Assembly: GCA_964580075.1 (NCBI GenBank)
Contig: CAZOJL010000003.1
Span: forward strand, 1 to 64,000
Source of the DNA: VGWG01 sp964580075
GTDB lineage: Bacteria > Verrucomicrobiota > Kiritimatiellia > RFP12 > JAAYNR01
Length of the DNA: 64,000 bases
Reading direction: 5' to 3'
Positions within the stretch are counted from its first letter, which is position 1. Every line of letters begins with the position of its first letter. The translations under genes were made by a program, and so were the position numbers. Below, in pieces: positions 27,053-36,223 of this stretch. The notes below the pieces were generated by a model, which was given only the letters and a program-made list of their open reading frames with translations, did not search any database and was not told where the DNA came from.

Positions 27053-27448
27053 ATGGCACAGAATCGAACACCGTTGACACAAGATCAACAAAAAAAAGTG
27101 CTTGCGGAATTGCACCGCGATGTGGCCCAGCGGAACACCAGTTACCGGGCGAGGGCCTTAAAACTGCTTCCGCACATCTGCGGCTCGTGTGCGCGGGAGT
27201 TTTCGGACAAGCGTCTGAAGGAACTGACCGTGCATCACAAGGATCACAATTCCAACAACAATCCTCCGGACGGAAGCAACTGGGAACTGCTCTGCCTGTA
27301 CTGCCACGATCACGAACACTCGAAACTGCTGGATGCGAAACATTGCACGCTCGGCCCGCGGCCAGCGAATGCCGAGGGACCGGGATTCGCCAGTCCATTC
27401 GACAAACTCGACTCCCTGATGAACCCGGAGCAGAATCCCAAACCCTGA
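27053..27448 (+). CDS. YajD-like HNH nuclease family protein
   Basis: A 131-residue protein with one HNH domain. CGSCAREF gives the first Cys pair, followed by LTVHHKDHNSNNNPPDGSNW with the catalytic His and Asn, then ELLCLYCHDHEH with the second Cys pair. Domain spacing and size match the YajD family, whose role is unclear; DNA nicking is presumed. The basic N-terminus (RARALKLLP) could bind nucleic acid. GGAAGG sits 6 nt before the ATG. It lies in the accessory stretch near the VapBC and Wadjet genes. Its stop codon overlaps the first base of a repeat hairpin. Confidence 0.85.
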   Translation: MAQNRTPLTQDQQKKVLAELHRDVAQRNTSYRARALKLLPHICGSCAREFSDKRLKELTVHHKDHNSNNNPPDGSNWELLCLYCHDHEHSKLLDAKHCTLGPRPANAEGPGFASPFDKLDSLMNPEQNPKP

Positions 27449-27512
27449 GGCGCTTGCAAAACCTTCTTCTTCGGTTCTGCAAGCGCAGGTTTCAGAAGCC
27501 AGTATTCAGAAT
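27447..27512. repeat. Partial copy of the dispersed intergenic repeat
   Basis: GAGGCGCTTGCAAAACC and the hairpin CGCTTGCA/TGCAAGCG (27451-27485) match the start of the repeat at 51-157, with related GGTTTCAG text following. It starts within the stop codon of the HNH gene and may serve as its terminator. The rest of the spacer to 27930 shows only an unsupported 79-codon frame (27511-27750). Confidence 0.6.
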
Positions 27513-27930
27513 GGGAATTGATTTGGAGGGTCTCGCCGAACGCCTAGACCTGGCCAGTGTCGATGCACCGCGGGACATTCACCGTGAACGTGTGGCCGTC
27601 AGCCTCCAGTGCCGGGCGCTGGCTCGAGAGCCGCACTGGACAGAGGGCCGAGCCGTCTGCGACGCGGCTTTTGTTGCCGCTGCACAGGCAACCTATGGTG
27701 GGCAACGCAAAGCCTTCCAGTGGTTCTGTCTGGAGGTGCCGGGATCGTAGTCCGCAGTCTGCGTCCTTCGGGAGACCGCCACGGCTTACGAGGCCACTTT
27801 GCTCTGAAAAAACCGCATCTAACGCGTTTTTCAAGCCGGTTTTCTTGCTTATCACGTTCTATATCAATCTATTAGCGTGGCGAAGCCACGCCGACAAGCC
27901 ATGGGTTGCAAGGGAATCGTGCCCGGAATA

Positions 27931-28341
27931 CTACGTCCTGGTGTGTGTCAGCAAACGGAAAAACGGAAATGAGGTGGCCTTTTTGTCGAAAGTGAGTCCT
28001 TCCGTGCAGCCGCAAGATTGTGCGCTCATGGCAATGAGAAGATCGGAAACATCCAACTGGTTTTTGCGGCCTTCGGATAGGAGCCGGTGGAGCACTTGAT
28101 CCTTCTCGAATTTCAATATCGGCATGTTTTTCAGGTCTTCCATCACGTCGAGAATTTCCGTCCGGGTCTTATCATAAGCGCTTTCCAGAACCCAGAACGT
28201 TTCGAGCAGCACCACCAGGGGCACGAACAACGTTTCGTGTGCGGACTCGGCCCGCTTGAAGCGGGCATAGACGAGATGTGCCTGCGTTTCGTCGTCGCGC
28301 ACCAGAAAGCGGACGAGGATATTCGTGTCGAGCGCAATCAT
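27931..28341 (-). CDS. vapC: VapC-type PIN-domain toxin
   Basis: A 136-residue PIN-domain ribonuclease, toxin of a type II toxin-antitoxin pair. The acidic metal site is present: Asp in MIALDTNILVRFLVRDD, Glu in LVVLLETFWVLESAY, and Asp in LDVSDLLIAM with DKKA near the C-terminus (TFDKKATSFPFF). The domain is full length. Its ATG overlaps the antitoxin stop by 4 bp, so the toxin is made only after the antitoxin. RNA target unknown. Confidence 0.92.
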   Translation of the reverse strand: MIALDTNILVRFLVRDDETQAHLVYARFKRAESAHETLFVPLVVLLETFWVLESAYDKTRTEILDVMEDLKNMPILKFEKDQVLHRLLSEGRKNQLDVSDLLIAMSAQSCGCTEGLTFDKKATSFPFFRLLTHTRT

Positions 28342-28586
28342 GATTGTCCCGCCTGCATTCGCCGGGCAATGGCCTGATTCATTTCGGCCACGGTCTTTCG
28401 CGCCTGACCGGGTTTGTGCAGGCGACCAAAGACCTGATCCACCGTGCGCGTGGCCGGCCGCATAATGGCTTCGACTTCACCCTGCACGATGAACACAATC
28501 CGATCACCGGTGTGAAGGCGCAGCGTATCTCGAACGGTCTTCGGAATAGTAATCTGACCTTTGCTTGTCAATGAGGCTGTGACCAT
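28338..28586 (-). CDS. vapB: AbrB/MazE-type (VapB) antitoxin
   Basis: An 82-residue swapped-hairpin DNA-binding antitoxin. The N-terminal motif SLTSKGQITIPKTVRDTLRL is diagnostic of AbrB/MazE/VapB proteins. The C-terminal half (MNQAIARRMQAG) would wrap the toxin. The start is the ATG giving MVTASLTSKGQ, with AGGA upstream. A clear promoter with an overlapping palindrome precedes it, as expected for autorepression by the VapBC complex. Confidence 0.92.
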   Translation of the reverse strand: MVTASLTSKGQITIPKTVRDTLRLHTGDRIVFIVQGEVEAIMRPATRTVDQVFGRLHKPGQARKTVAEMNQAIARRMQAGQS

Positions 28587-28617
28587 GTCGGTTGATTTCC
28601 TTACTGCTCTGTTTTTG

Positions 28618-28649
28618 CTTACTATACTGTAAGGCATATCGCATGTCAA
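28618..28649 (-). promoter_or_regulatory. vapBC promoter with overlapping operator palindrome
   Basis: Read on the minus strand: TTGACA (perfect -35, 28649-28644), a 17-bp spacer, then TATAGT (-10, 28626-28621). The perfect inverted repeat CTTAC-N6-GTAAG (28618-28633) covers the -10. VapB binding there would block polymerase, fitting toxin-antitoxin autoregulation. Confidence 0.8.
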
Positions 28650-28797
28650 CCCGCGAAGCAGCAATTCTCGGCGGGTGTCATCCTCCTCGGTTCATTCTGT
28701 TAGTAAGCAGCCGAACCGCTCATTACGCGATCCGTACGATTAGTGGTGTGGGAGGGGCGCTCCGCAAGGGGCGTCGCTATCCCGATCGGAGTTCCCT

Positions 28798-29169
28798 TCA
28801 GTGATTTGCTGACCAGACAACGTACTCACGCACGGGCCAGTAGTTGTTGTTCGTCTTGGATGTCACCTCCACATCGGCCAACGGGATGCTGCCTTTCTTC
28901 TTTCCTGCCGCGACATTGAGGGCGATCCCGTATTTCCAGTGCTCCTCTAGGCCAAGCGCCTGCATGCGCTGGCCAACCGCAAACGGCCCCGTGTCGGGGT
29001 TGAAAGGGTTCTCCTCCATATCTTCTTCCCGTTTCACGTCAAACGGAAAGGCAAGCCTCTCCGACAGCCATGTGATCCAGTTGCGGCCTTCCCATTCTTC
29101 GCACTTGCGGTCAAAGGCTTCTCCGTCATCGTCATCGCTGTCCCACGAACTGTCGTAGTGCTCTGCCAC
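28798..29169 (-). CDS. CcbP-like calcium-binding family protein
   Basis: A 123-residue acidic protein. The N-terminal tract SSWDSDDDDGEAFD is strongly acidic. The body (WITWLSERLAFPFDVKREED, FAVGQRMQALGLEE, ADVEVTSK, REYVVWSANH at the end) follows the layout I remember for the CcbP calcium-binding family, especially the closing YxVWxANx. It lies 30 bp behind jetD on the same strand, so it may be co-transcribed with the Wadjet genes. It is not a known Wadjet component. The family call rests on recollection of the pattern and should be tested by profile search. Confidence 0.55.
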   Translation of the reverse strand: MAEHYDSSWDSDDDDGEAFDRKCEEWEGRNWITWLSERLAFPFDVKREEDMEENPFNPDTGPFAVGQRMQALGLEEHWKYGIALNVAAGKKKGSIPLADVEVTSKTNNNYWPVREYVVWSANH

Positions 29170-29199
29170 GTCTTCTCCTTTCTCCGAACGAATAGCGTT

Positions 29200-30432
29200 T
29201 TATCCCTCGTGCGGCAAGTATATGACGGTTGCTGTTTGCAAACAAGCGAAACTCTCCTGTTCCGTCCAGCCATGTTGCAAGGTATAGGCCAGTTCCTCAC
29301 GAAAAGCGAATTCGGGGTGGGCGTCCAGGTAGGCTTGCGCGCGCTCACGCTGTGTCGCGGTTAGCGGCAACAACCGCCCTCGCTCCTGCGCACCCAGATT
29401 TTGGCCATACAGTTCCACGGGGATCATCCGGGCCACGCATGCCGCGATCCGCAAACCATCCAGATCGCTGTCGCCCCAGTGGTGCGCCACAAGGCCGGCC
29501 GCCGCCAGGTGCGCCAACATTCGACTTACCGCCATGTTTGGATACCCTTCCGTATACACACAAACGGCGGGCGAATGCGCCTCCACCAGACGATGAAACG
29601 GCGCGGCATTCTCCGAGGTAATCACACCATCCACCCCCGCCGTTAGACGAACCTGCCGAATTTCCTGCACCTGTTCCCAAGTCAGGGCCGCAACCTGCCC
29701 AACCGCATGCAACTGCGCCGGCCAATCCCACACACGCCCCTGTCCATCCTCGTAAGCGATGGGACCGTACACGAGCACCAGGGTGGTGTAGGGATTGCTG
29801 ATCACGCCAAAACGGGCCAGCAGTTGCGTCGACGTGGCATCTTCCGCCTCCGTCCGCCACGCTAGCATCGTGACCAGCAGCTTCAACAGCGCGCCCGAAC
29901 GCAGCGCCTTGCTGTCCTGCAACGCATCCGCCCCCAGTTGCGAAAGGGTGATGACACCCCGATTGGATTCCATGATCGCCACGGCGAGCAATAGCCCCTG
30001 CAGGAGCCTCTCAGCCTCCGCCTGATGCCGAAGAAACAGACGCGTCCACTCCTCCGCCATCCGGGGACTGTTAAGCAACTGCACGTACTCCGGATAAAGC
30101 AGCCCTTGCCGCAAAATGGCGGTGGCCACAGCCGCCGCCACCCCACTCCCATCCGTCGGCTCCGGCACAATCCCCAGACACGCTACCAGTGCGTTCAGCG
30201 CGGCTGCCGTCCGCAGCCGCTCCGGCAACCGAACCACAACCTTGCCATTCTTCCAGTCGCTGCCGCCAAAGACGAACTCCAACGCACGCCGCACCTGCAT
30301 CTGTTCGGGAACCTCTCCCAGTGTGATGGTCTGCGGGATGACACCGGTGCGCAGAAACTTGCGCGCCAGCATCGTCAGGTACGGCGCAATCCCAGGCTCA
30401 TGTTCCAGATGCTCATGCCAAAATGCGTCCAT
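29200..30432 (-). CDS. jetD: Wadjet nuclease subunit JetD
   Basis: A 410-residue protein with a C-terminal TOPRIM fold related to topoisomerase VI A, the DNA-cleaving subunit of the Wadjet anti-plasmid system. Catalytic-site motifs are Glu in VITSENAAPF near residue 272 and the DxD of WGDSDLDGLRIA near 320. YTEGYPNMAVSRMLAHL lies between them. The N-terminal 220 residues are a helical arm. The ATG lies 2 nt after the jetC stop. Last of the four jet genes. Confidence 0.85.
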   Translation of the reverse strand: MDAFWHEHLEHEPGIAPYLTMLARKFLRTGVIPQTITLGEVPEQMQVRRALEFVFGGSDWKNGKVVVRLPERLRTAAALNALVACLGIVPEPTDGSGVAAAVATAILRQGLLYPEYVQLLNSPRMAEEWTRLFLRHQAEAERLLQGLLLAVAIMESNRGVITLSQLGADALQDSKALRSGALLKLLVTMLAWRTEAEDATSTQLLARFGVISNPYTTLVLVYGPIAYEDGQGRVWDWPAQLHAVGQVAALTWEQVQEIRQVRLTAGVDGVITSENAAPFHRLVEAHSPAVCVYTEGYPNMAVSRMLAHLAAAGLVAHHWGDSDLDGLRIAACVARMIPVELYGQNLGAQERGRLLPLTATQRERAQAYLDAHPEFAFREELAYTLQHGWTEQESFACLQTATVIYLPHEG

Positions 30433-30434
30433 GC

Positions 30435-33400
30435 TTACTGCCGTTCCGGGCCAAAGGCGATGACAGGCGTTTCCCGTGTGGAGGGCTCCAGGAAGTTCTG
30501 CTCCTTCGGGCCACTGGTCCAATGAAAATCGTACAAGTGCACATTGTATTGGGGGTCTTTAACCACCAGCACGGAGGTGGAATGCGGTATCCCGCGTTTC
30601 ACGCCATCCTGATCAGGCGACGCGACGAACAACTGCAGGCCAAGCTCGCTCGTGAAGGCGAGCAACTGATCCCGACGGCCGATATCGATGCCGTAGAAGG
30701 CCTCGTCGAACAGCAGCACCGGCAGGCGGATGTTCGCATCGTCATACAGGAAATGCGCGATGGTCAGCATGAGGAGGTAGTTCGGCACCGCCTGTTCGCC
30801 ACCCGAGCCCACGCTCTTGATGCGGCGGTCCATCACAATGCCATCCTCTGTGTCGGTCATCACCTTCAGTTCGTACCGGAACCAGTTGCGATAGTCCAGG
30901 ATCGATGGGATCTCGCCGACCTCGGTGTTGGTGATTTCCTGCGCATGGTCCTCAATGAAGTTGCGCAGGTCTGCCTCGGCTGTCGCGGGGTCCAGCGTGC
31001 TGTAGTTCAACACGAGGTCGTGGATCTTGCGAAACTGCTCTTGCGGCAACGCGCTGAACGCGTATCGATTACTGCCGAAGGTGCGGTTCTTAAGCAACTG
31101 CGCGATGCGCCGGGTCATCTCGTTCAGGCGGCGCACCCGGAATTGCAGCGCTTCCACCAGGCTGTGCATGACGATCTGGCGGAACAGCTTGACCGTCCGT
31201 TCGTTGATCAGCGCCTCCTGTTCCAGGAGTTCCTGTGCTGTGCCGGCGAGAACTTCGGCCAACTTGCGCGCCCGGCGATCAATCAGCTCGTTGGTCGGCT
31301 CGTCGTACACAAAGGCAAAGGCGACGCCCTCCTGCCCTGCCGCCAGGTTCCGAATCTTTTCCGCCTTCACCGCTGCGTCCTGCTGTGCCGTGTTTGCATT
31401 CGCCTGCAGCACGGCCGATTCCTGCTTCATGGTGTCGCAGTGTTGCGCGGCAAAGGCGCCGACCGCATCGGCGTCCACCCCCGCCAACTGCTGCAATTGG
31501 GCGCCGGCTGCCGCCAACGAGCCGTTTGTGACACGGATATGCTCCTGATTCCTAGCGCAGATCGTCTGTTGCTGCTCGATAATCTGCTCGATCTTGCCGG
31601 TTTCACGGGTAAGCCGGTCGCGATCCTCCTGCACCGTCTTCAAATGGCGACGCACCTCATTGATGCGCTGCTCAATTCCTTCCAGCCCCTTGCCGCGCAG
31701 CAGGATGCGCAGATCCTCGTGACGCGCATGCAGATGCTGGACCTGTTCCTCCAGAAATGTGTTTTCCGTACGCGCACTCTCGCATTCGCTGCGCGCCTCG
31801 GTTATTAGGCGAAAGTCGCCTTGAATGACGTCCTTTTGCTTCTGGGCGGCGACAGCCGCGGCATCGAGCAACACCTTGAATCGGACGATTCGACCCGCCT
31901 CTTCCTGGTGCGTCCGCATTTCCTTCTCGGCCGCCTTCATTTCCTGCTCCGTGTCCTTCACCTGTTTCTCCAGCACACGGAGTTCCCGCTCCAATTCACG
32001 CCGACGAACCTCGGCGCCAAGCAGGCGCGGCGGCCGGTCGCGCAGCAGTTGCTCACGCATCCGGAACGTCAGCATCTGGTGATCGAGAAACTTGGAGACC
32101 GCCGGCCCTTGTTTTGACTCCACTTGTTGCTGCAGCACAATCAGGGCCGCCGGATCGGACTTTGACACATCGAAGTACCGTTTGATCCATTCCGACAGCC
32201 GCAAGTCGTCCCGCGTCTCCGTGGGCGCGACAGCCAGCGTATGGGCGGGAAAATCATGGAAGAGCAAGGCCCGCAGATTCCCCGCTTCGTCAGTCTCCGT
32301 CAGCCACGTGGCCAGGATCTCGTCCCCAATCACCTGTTCCAATGCGGCCAACTCTCTGGAAGTAACACCGGACGCCGGCTCGATCCCGAGGTAGAGCGGG
32401 CGGGCTCGGAACACGTGCCTGCGGATGGCCTGCTGGGCAGCAACAAAATCCGCCGGCGCCTCGGGCACGGTTTCACCCCGTGCCTCCCGGTCGGTAATCT
32501 CCTTCCCCAAGCGGACACGTTCCCGGCTCAGCCTGGCTGTGTTCTTCTCGTCCTCCCGCACCAAACGGTCCAGCGCCAGCGCCTGCAGCTCGGCCTCCTG
32601 ACGCAGTGCTGCCACCGGAAGGGCGGCCACGCATGTTTCGGGCTCATCGCTACGCAGGGCATCATCGACCGCCAGCCGCAGCGAGGAAGTTTGAAACGGC
32701 AGTTCCGTGTTCACCTTCAGGAGCTGTCGCGAAAACAACTGCAACTGCTGCTTCAACACATCGCGGGACTCCTTGAGCTGACGCGTCGTATCGGCCAAAC
32801 CGGCCTGTACTTCCTTGAGCCGGGCCTGTGCCTTGCGTAGCGCGTGGGTGGCGGCTTCGTACTCGCGGCGTGCGCTCTGTTCCTGCCCCACCAGGTTCTC
32901 GGCATCCTTGTTGTTCAGTTCGGTCAATCGCTGCTGCGCGGATTCGATCTGCACCTCCAAACGCCGGCGGTCCTCCTCGAGACCGTCACGACGATGTTTC
33001 TCTGCCTCGGCACGCTCCGCAGCGCGGTCGTGCTCGGTCCAGAACCCCTTGAGCGCCAAATTCAATCCCTGCCACCGGCAGGCAGCCTCGGTGACGCGCA
33101 ACCGGCCGACCTCCTCGCGCAGCCCGCTGATGTTCTGCAGAAAAAACACCTTGTTCCGTAGGTTGTCAAGGTCGCTACGGCTGGCTTCGAGCGACTTAAG
33201 GTGCGAAACCACGCTTTCGAAGACTTCCCGGTCCGGCTCCTGCAACAACTGACGGAAGAGCACATGGTAGTCGGCCGTGCTGGCAACGATCTCGCGATAC
33301 GCCTTGCCGGTCTTAAGGAATCGACAGACGTCCTCGAAGGTGGCCTCGCTGCCAAAGAAGCGTTTTGCGACTTCCTTTTCGTAGCCGCCGATCTGCGTGT

Positions 33401-33917
33401 AGAACCCGGAACCGCTCAGGGCTTCACGCAGTTCTTTTCGAGTCCGGGGACGTTTGCCGCGGGACTCCTCGACCAGAAAGGGAATCTCGTCCAGCGGACA
33501 TTCCTTAATAATGCCCCAGCGCTCGATGGCCTCTTCCATGCTGTGCGTGGACATGCCAATCGCAAGCGTCGTGGGACGTCCATTGCGGCCGACGAGTTCC
33601 AGTGCCGCGTAGGTTGTGCCGCCATTCGCGTTGATCGCCCCCGTCTCGATGTTGTAGCGCATCACCACTCCCTGCACACTGCGGCCGCCCGATTTCTCCC
33701 GGCCGATCACGCGCGCCGCTGCGTTGAACTCCATCGAGTTTCCCGCAGACAGCACATAGTGCACGGCATCCAGCACCGTCGTCTTGCCGGAACCGTTGTC
33801 CCCCAGCATGAAGAGATGCCCGCCGTCCGGGATGAGGATCGTCTCATCAACAAAGTTGTGAAAGTTGATCAGTCGGATCTTGGAGATTTTGTAGTTCATG
33901 GCCGTGGTGTCTGTCAT
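30435..33917 (-). CDS. jetC: Wadjet SMC-like ATPase JetC
   Basis: A 1160-residue SMC/MukB-like ATPase, the loop-extruding motor of Wadjet. Walker A is GDNGSGKT (residues 39-46). Two long coiled-coil stretches follow (about 260-430 and 600-830), rich in Glu, Gln, Arg and Leu heptads, around a central hinge. The ABC signature GSGGEQ is near residue 1035 and Walker B LPVLLFDEAFYGID near 1066. Its ATG shares a base with the jetB stop (TGATG), so synthesis is coupled. By analogy with characterised Wadjet systems it measures circular DNA by extrusion and hands it to JetD. Confidence 0.92.
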   Translation of the reverse strand: MTDTTAMNYKISKIRLINFHNFVDETILIPDGGHLFMLGDNGSGKTTVLDAVHYVLSAGNSMEFNAAARVIGREKSGGRSVQGVVMRYNIETGAINANGGTTYAALELVGRNGRPTTLAIGMSTHSMEEAIERWGIIKECPLDEIPFLVEESRGKRPRTRKELREALSGSGFYTQIGGYEKEVAKRFFGSEATFEDVCRFLKTGKAYREIVASTADYHVLFRQLLQEPDREVFESVVSHLKSLEASRSDLDNLRNKVFFLQNISGLREEVGRLRVTEAACRWQGLNLALKGFWTEHDRAAERAEAEKHRRDGLEEDRRRLEVQIESAQQRLTELNNKDAENLVGQEQSARREYEAATHALRKAQARLKEVQAGLADTTRQLKESRDVLKQQLQLFSRQLLKVNTELPFQTSSLRLAVDDALRSDEPETCVAALPVAALRQEAELQALALDRLVREDEKNTARLSRERVRLGKEITDREARGETVPEAPADFVAAQQAIRRHVFRARPLYLGIEPASGVTSRELAALEQVIGDEILATWLTETDEAGNLRALLFHDFPAHTLAVAPTETRDDLRLSEWIKRYFDVSKSDPAALIVLQQQVESKQGPAVSKFLDHQMLTFRMREQLLRDRPPRLLGAEVRRRELERELRVLEKQVKDTEQEMKAAEKEMRTHQEEAGRIVRFKVLLDAAAVAAQKQKDVIQGDFRLITEARSECESARTENTFLEEQVQHLHARHEDLRILLRGKGLEGIEQRINEVRRHLKTVQEDRDRLTRETGKIEQIIEQQQTICARNQEHIRVTNGSLAAAGAQLQQLAGVDADAVGAFAAQHCDTMKQESAVLQANANTAQQDAAVKAEKIRNLAAGQEGVAFAFVYDEPTNELIDRRARKLAEVLAGTAQELLEQEALINERTVKLFRQIVMHSLVEALQFRVRRLNEMTRRIAQLLKNRTFGSNRYAFSALPQEQFRKIHDLVLNYSTLDPATAEADLRNFIEDHAQEITNTEVGEIPSILDYRNWFRYELKVMTDTEDGIVMDRRIKSVGSGGEQAVPNYLLMLTIAHFLYDDANIRLPVLLFDEAFYGIDIGRRDQLLAFTSELGLQLFVASPDQDGVKRGIPHSTSVLVVKDPQYNVHLYDFHWTSGPKEQNFLEPSTRETPVIAFGPERQ

Positions 33918-34576
33918 CAGGTGGCCGGGGTAGCCGATACGGTTACAGGTTGCGCGTCGCCTTCGACAATGGGGCGGCTCAGGCGGTGGACGTTGTAATG
34001 CCACAGGGCTGGCAAGGCCTCGAAGATGGTGTCGTCGTATTCCACCGGTTCGTCTGCAGGCGGGTCGATCTTTTCGATGAAGCGGTACTTCTCCAGTTGT
34101 GGCATGATGGGGCGCAGCGCCTTGGAACGCACCGCCTCATCGCTATAGGCTTCGGCTTGCGTAGGGAATAGCTCTACGAATCGGCCGCGGGCATAGCGCA
34201 GGAAATCCCCGAACCGGAAGCGCAGGTTCTCGACATCTTCCACGCTGGCGGATTCCTCTTCCATCCGCTGTTCGAAGAATTCCAGCAGCAGCATGAACCC
34301 GATGCACTCATCGCGTTTCGTGAAGTTGAACATGTCGCGATTCGTGGGTGTGATCCGCGGATTGAACCAGTCCGGTTTGTAGAGCCGCGCACACTTATTA
34401 TCGAGCGTCAACTCCCAGTTGAAGTGCGCCTTGAAGAAGGCGGCAAACTCCGTCTGGTGACGCCGAAGGAAGAAGAACAAATCCTCATGGTCCTTCTTGT
34501 AGAAGTATGGACTCTCGATCAGGATGTTCAGCACCGCCTGCACGCGGGTCGGTTGCTGTTGCAATAGTGACGTCAT
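33917..34576 (-). CDS. jetB: Wadjet MukE-like subunit JetB
   Basis: 219 residues, mostly helical with winged-helix-like character, in the position and size expected for the MukE-like KITE subunit of Wadjet. Notable segments are ESPYFYKKDHEDLFFFLRRH, CARLYKPDWFNPRITPTNRD and FRFGDFLRYARGRF. Assignment rests mainly on context: it sits between JetA and JetC and overlaps both by 1-4 bp. The sequence suggests a DUF6063-like type rather than DUF4194, but that is unverified. Confidence 0.8.
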   Translation of the reverse strand: MTSLLQQQPTRVQAVLNILIESPYFYKKDHEDLFFFLRRHQTEFAAFFKAHFNWELTLDNKCARLYKPDWFNPRITPTNRDMFNFTKRDECIGFMLLLEFFEQRMEEESASVEDVENLRFRFGDFLRYARGRFVELFPTQAEAYSDEAVRSKALRPIMPQLEKYRFIEKIDPPADEPVEYDDTIFEALPALWHYNVHRLSRPIVEGDAQPVTVSATPAT

Positions 34577-36123
34577 GGGGTTTTAGAACCCTCCTTCCCG
34601 CGCGCCCGCTCCCGGACGGCTTTGCCAACCAGCAGTTCATGGAATGCGAGCGATAGTTCTGCGGCCTGCACCTTGACCTGCCTGGCATCCGGCGTCAGGG
34701 TGTATCCGAGCTTGCGCAACCGCACCCCCTGACCAAGCAGTCCGTGTCGTGCCAACTCAATCAGTTTTGCGAAATCCTCCTGTCCCGCAAAGGTTCCGGT
34801 CGATACCTGGACCGGCGCTTCGGTCTCTGGCGCCAAGCCGGCCTCCTGCATCCAGTCACGCAGGCGCATCAAACGAGCCTCGTCCAAGGACCGTATGGGC
34901 TGACCATCCGCAGGCGCCTTGGTGCCCAAGTAATTCGAGGCTTGCATGCGCGTGCGGTGCTTCTCCCAGCGCGGCTCCGGCGGGTCCGCATTCTCGGTCT
35001 CGTCCCATAAGTGCATGTCGCCAATCATTCGCGCCGGCGCGATCAGCGTTTGGATGAAGGCAGCCGCCTGGGCATCATGCGGAGCGTGCGCCGTCATCTC
35101 GCGCACGCGCGCCTGCAAATCCTCCAGACGGTGGCTGCGCCGCTCCAGTTCGCGGAGATGCGAATACAACTTGTGCCAGACCTGAAGCGCTGACGCGTTG
35201 ACCCTCGCGCATAGTTGCTCCAGCGTTCCGTCTGCCGCATAGAAACGAGTCAGGGCGTCGAGTTCGCCGTCGGGATTCTGATGCTCGCGGGCGCGAAGCA
35301 GATGGGGCGTCGCCCGGCGTTCCGATTCCATCAGTGCCACACAGGCCTGCCAGCGTGCACGATAGCGGGTGTGGCGCATCTTGCTGATCTCGGGCACGAT
35401 TTCGCTGCGCAGGGTGTGGATGCGACAGAGAAACCGCTTCAGAAAGTGATCCAGTTCGTTGATGAGGGTGCGGGCACTCGCGATGTCGTACCGACCGATG
35501 GCAAACCCGAGCAGCCGGACATTGAATTCCCCGAGGGAGCGGCTGGCATCGTAGGTCAGGGCGCTCATGCGCGACAGGCGGTACATGATGGCGCGCGCAC
35601 CGTCGAGGTCGAGGGCCGCCTCCCCGCTGGTTCGGTTCAGGAGCCGCGACGTCTCCCGGAGCGTGCCGACCAGTTCCTCGAGCACATCGCGTGTGTCCGG
35701 TTCGTCCGGCTGCAGGTCATCGCGCTGGCGCTCCTCCAGCCAGAGCAGAAAGGCGGCCGCCTCATCCGCCAGACGGTAGCGGAACTTGCAACGGCGGGTA
35801 TCACGGTACCCCCGAAGCCGCTCTTTCTCGATGCGGCAAGTGATCAAGTTCCACAATTGGAGCTGGCGCAAATCCTGGAGAAAAGTCTCAGTGGTGTACG
35901 GCGCGGCGGCGGACTGTTCCTGCGCCACCCGGATGGCATCGAAGAGATCTTCATGCAGCGGCTCAAGTTCGTGCTGCCGGCGGAATGCCAGCATCTGATG
36001 CAGAATCTGCACATAAAAGATCGCGCGATCTGCCAGCAACAAGTGTCCCAGTTGCCGACAGCGGTTCTCCAGAAGTCCGGCCGGCACCGTCTCCGCATGC
36101 GAGGTTTGATCCGCACGTTTCAT
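34573..36123 (-). CDS. jetA: Wadjet MukF-like (kleisin) subunit JetA
   Basis: 516 residues, the first gene of the jet operon and the predicted kleisin that bridges the JetC heads. The N-terminal half looks like a winged-helix region (ETFLQDLRQLQLWNLITCRI, GYRDTRRCKFRYRLADEA) followed by long helices (LDHFLKRFLCRIHTLRSEIV), as in MukF/JetA. The start MKRADQ at 36123 is the first good ATG; no strong Shine-Dalgarno is seen. It overlaps jetB by 4 bp. Which Wadjet subtype this is cannot be settled by eye; a type III-like set is most likely. Confidence 0.8.
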   Translation of the reverse strand: MKRADQTSHAETVPAGLLENRCRQLGHLLLADRAIFYVQILHQMLAFRRQHELEPLHEDLFDAIRVAQEQSAAAPYTTETFLQDLRQLQLWNLITCRIEKERLRGYRDTRRCKFRYRLADEAAAFLLWLEERQRDDLQPDEPDTRDVLEELVGTLRETSRLLNRTSGEAALDLDGARAIMYRLSRMSALTYDASRSLGEFNVRLLGFAIGRYDIASARTLINELDHFLKRFLCRIHTLRSEIVPEISKMRHTRYRARWQACVALMESERRATPHLLRAREHQNPDGELDALTRFYAADGTLEQLCARVNASALQVWHKLYSHLRELERRSHRLEDLQARVREMTAHAPHDAQAAAFIQTLIAPARMIGDMHLWDETENADPPEPRWEKHRTRMQASNYLGTKAPADGQPIRSLDEARLMRLRDWMQEAGLAPETEAPVQVSTGTFAGQEDFAKLIELARHGLLGQGVRLRKLGYTLTPDARQVKVQAAELSLAFHELLVGKAVRERARGKEGSKTP

Positions 36124-36142
36124 TGGCACTACTCTAACTGAT

Positions 36143-36183
36143 AAGCATTTGCTTTTCTATCGACACCGGCACGCTCATGTCAA
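36143..36183 (-). promoter_or_regulatory. Candidate promoter of the jet operon
   Basis: On the minus strand a perfect TTGACA (36183-36178) is followed 17 bp on by a poor -10 (ATAGAA). Just downstream is the palindrome AAGCATTTGCTT (36143-36154), a possible operator. The weak -10 makes this tentative. Confidence 0.35.
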
Positions 36184-36223
36184 AAGCATGCCTGTACCGA
36201 TCATAAACTAAACGTCCTGAAGA

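Noticed and set aside
27511..27750. A 79-codon gene between the HNH nuclease and vapC
   Set aside because: No ribosome-binding site, no recognisable motif, and its start lies inside a repeat. It could be a gene fragment but I cannot support it.
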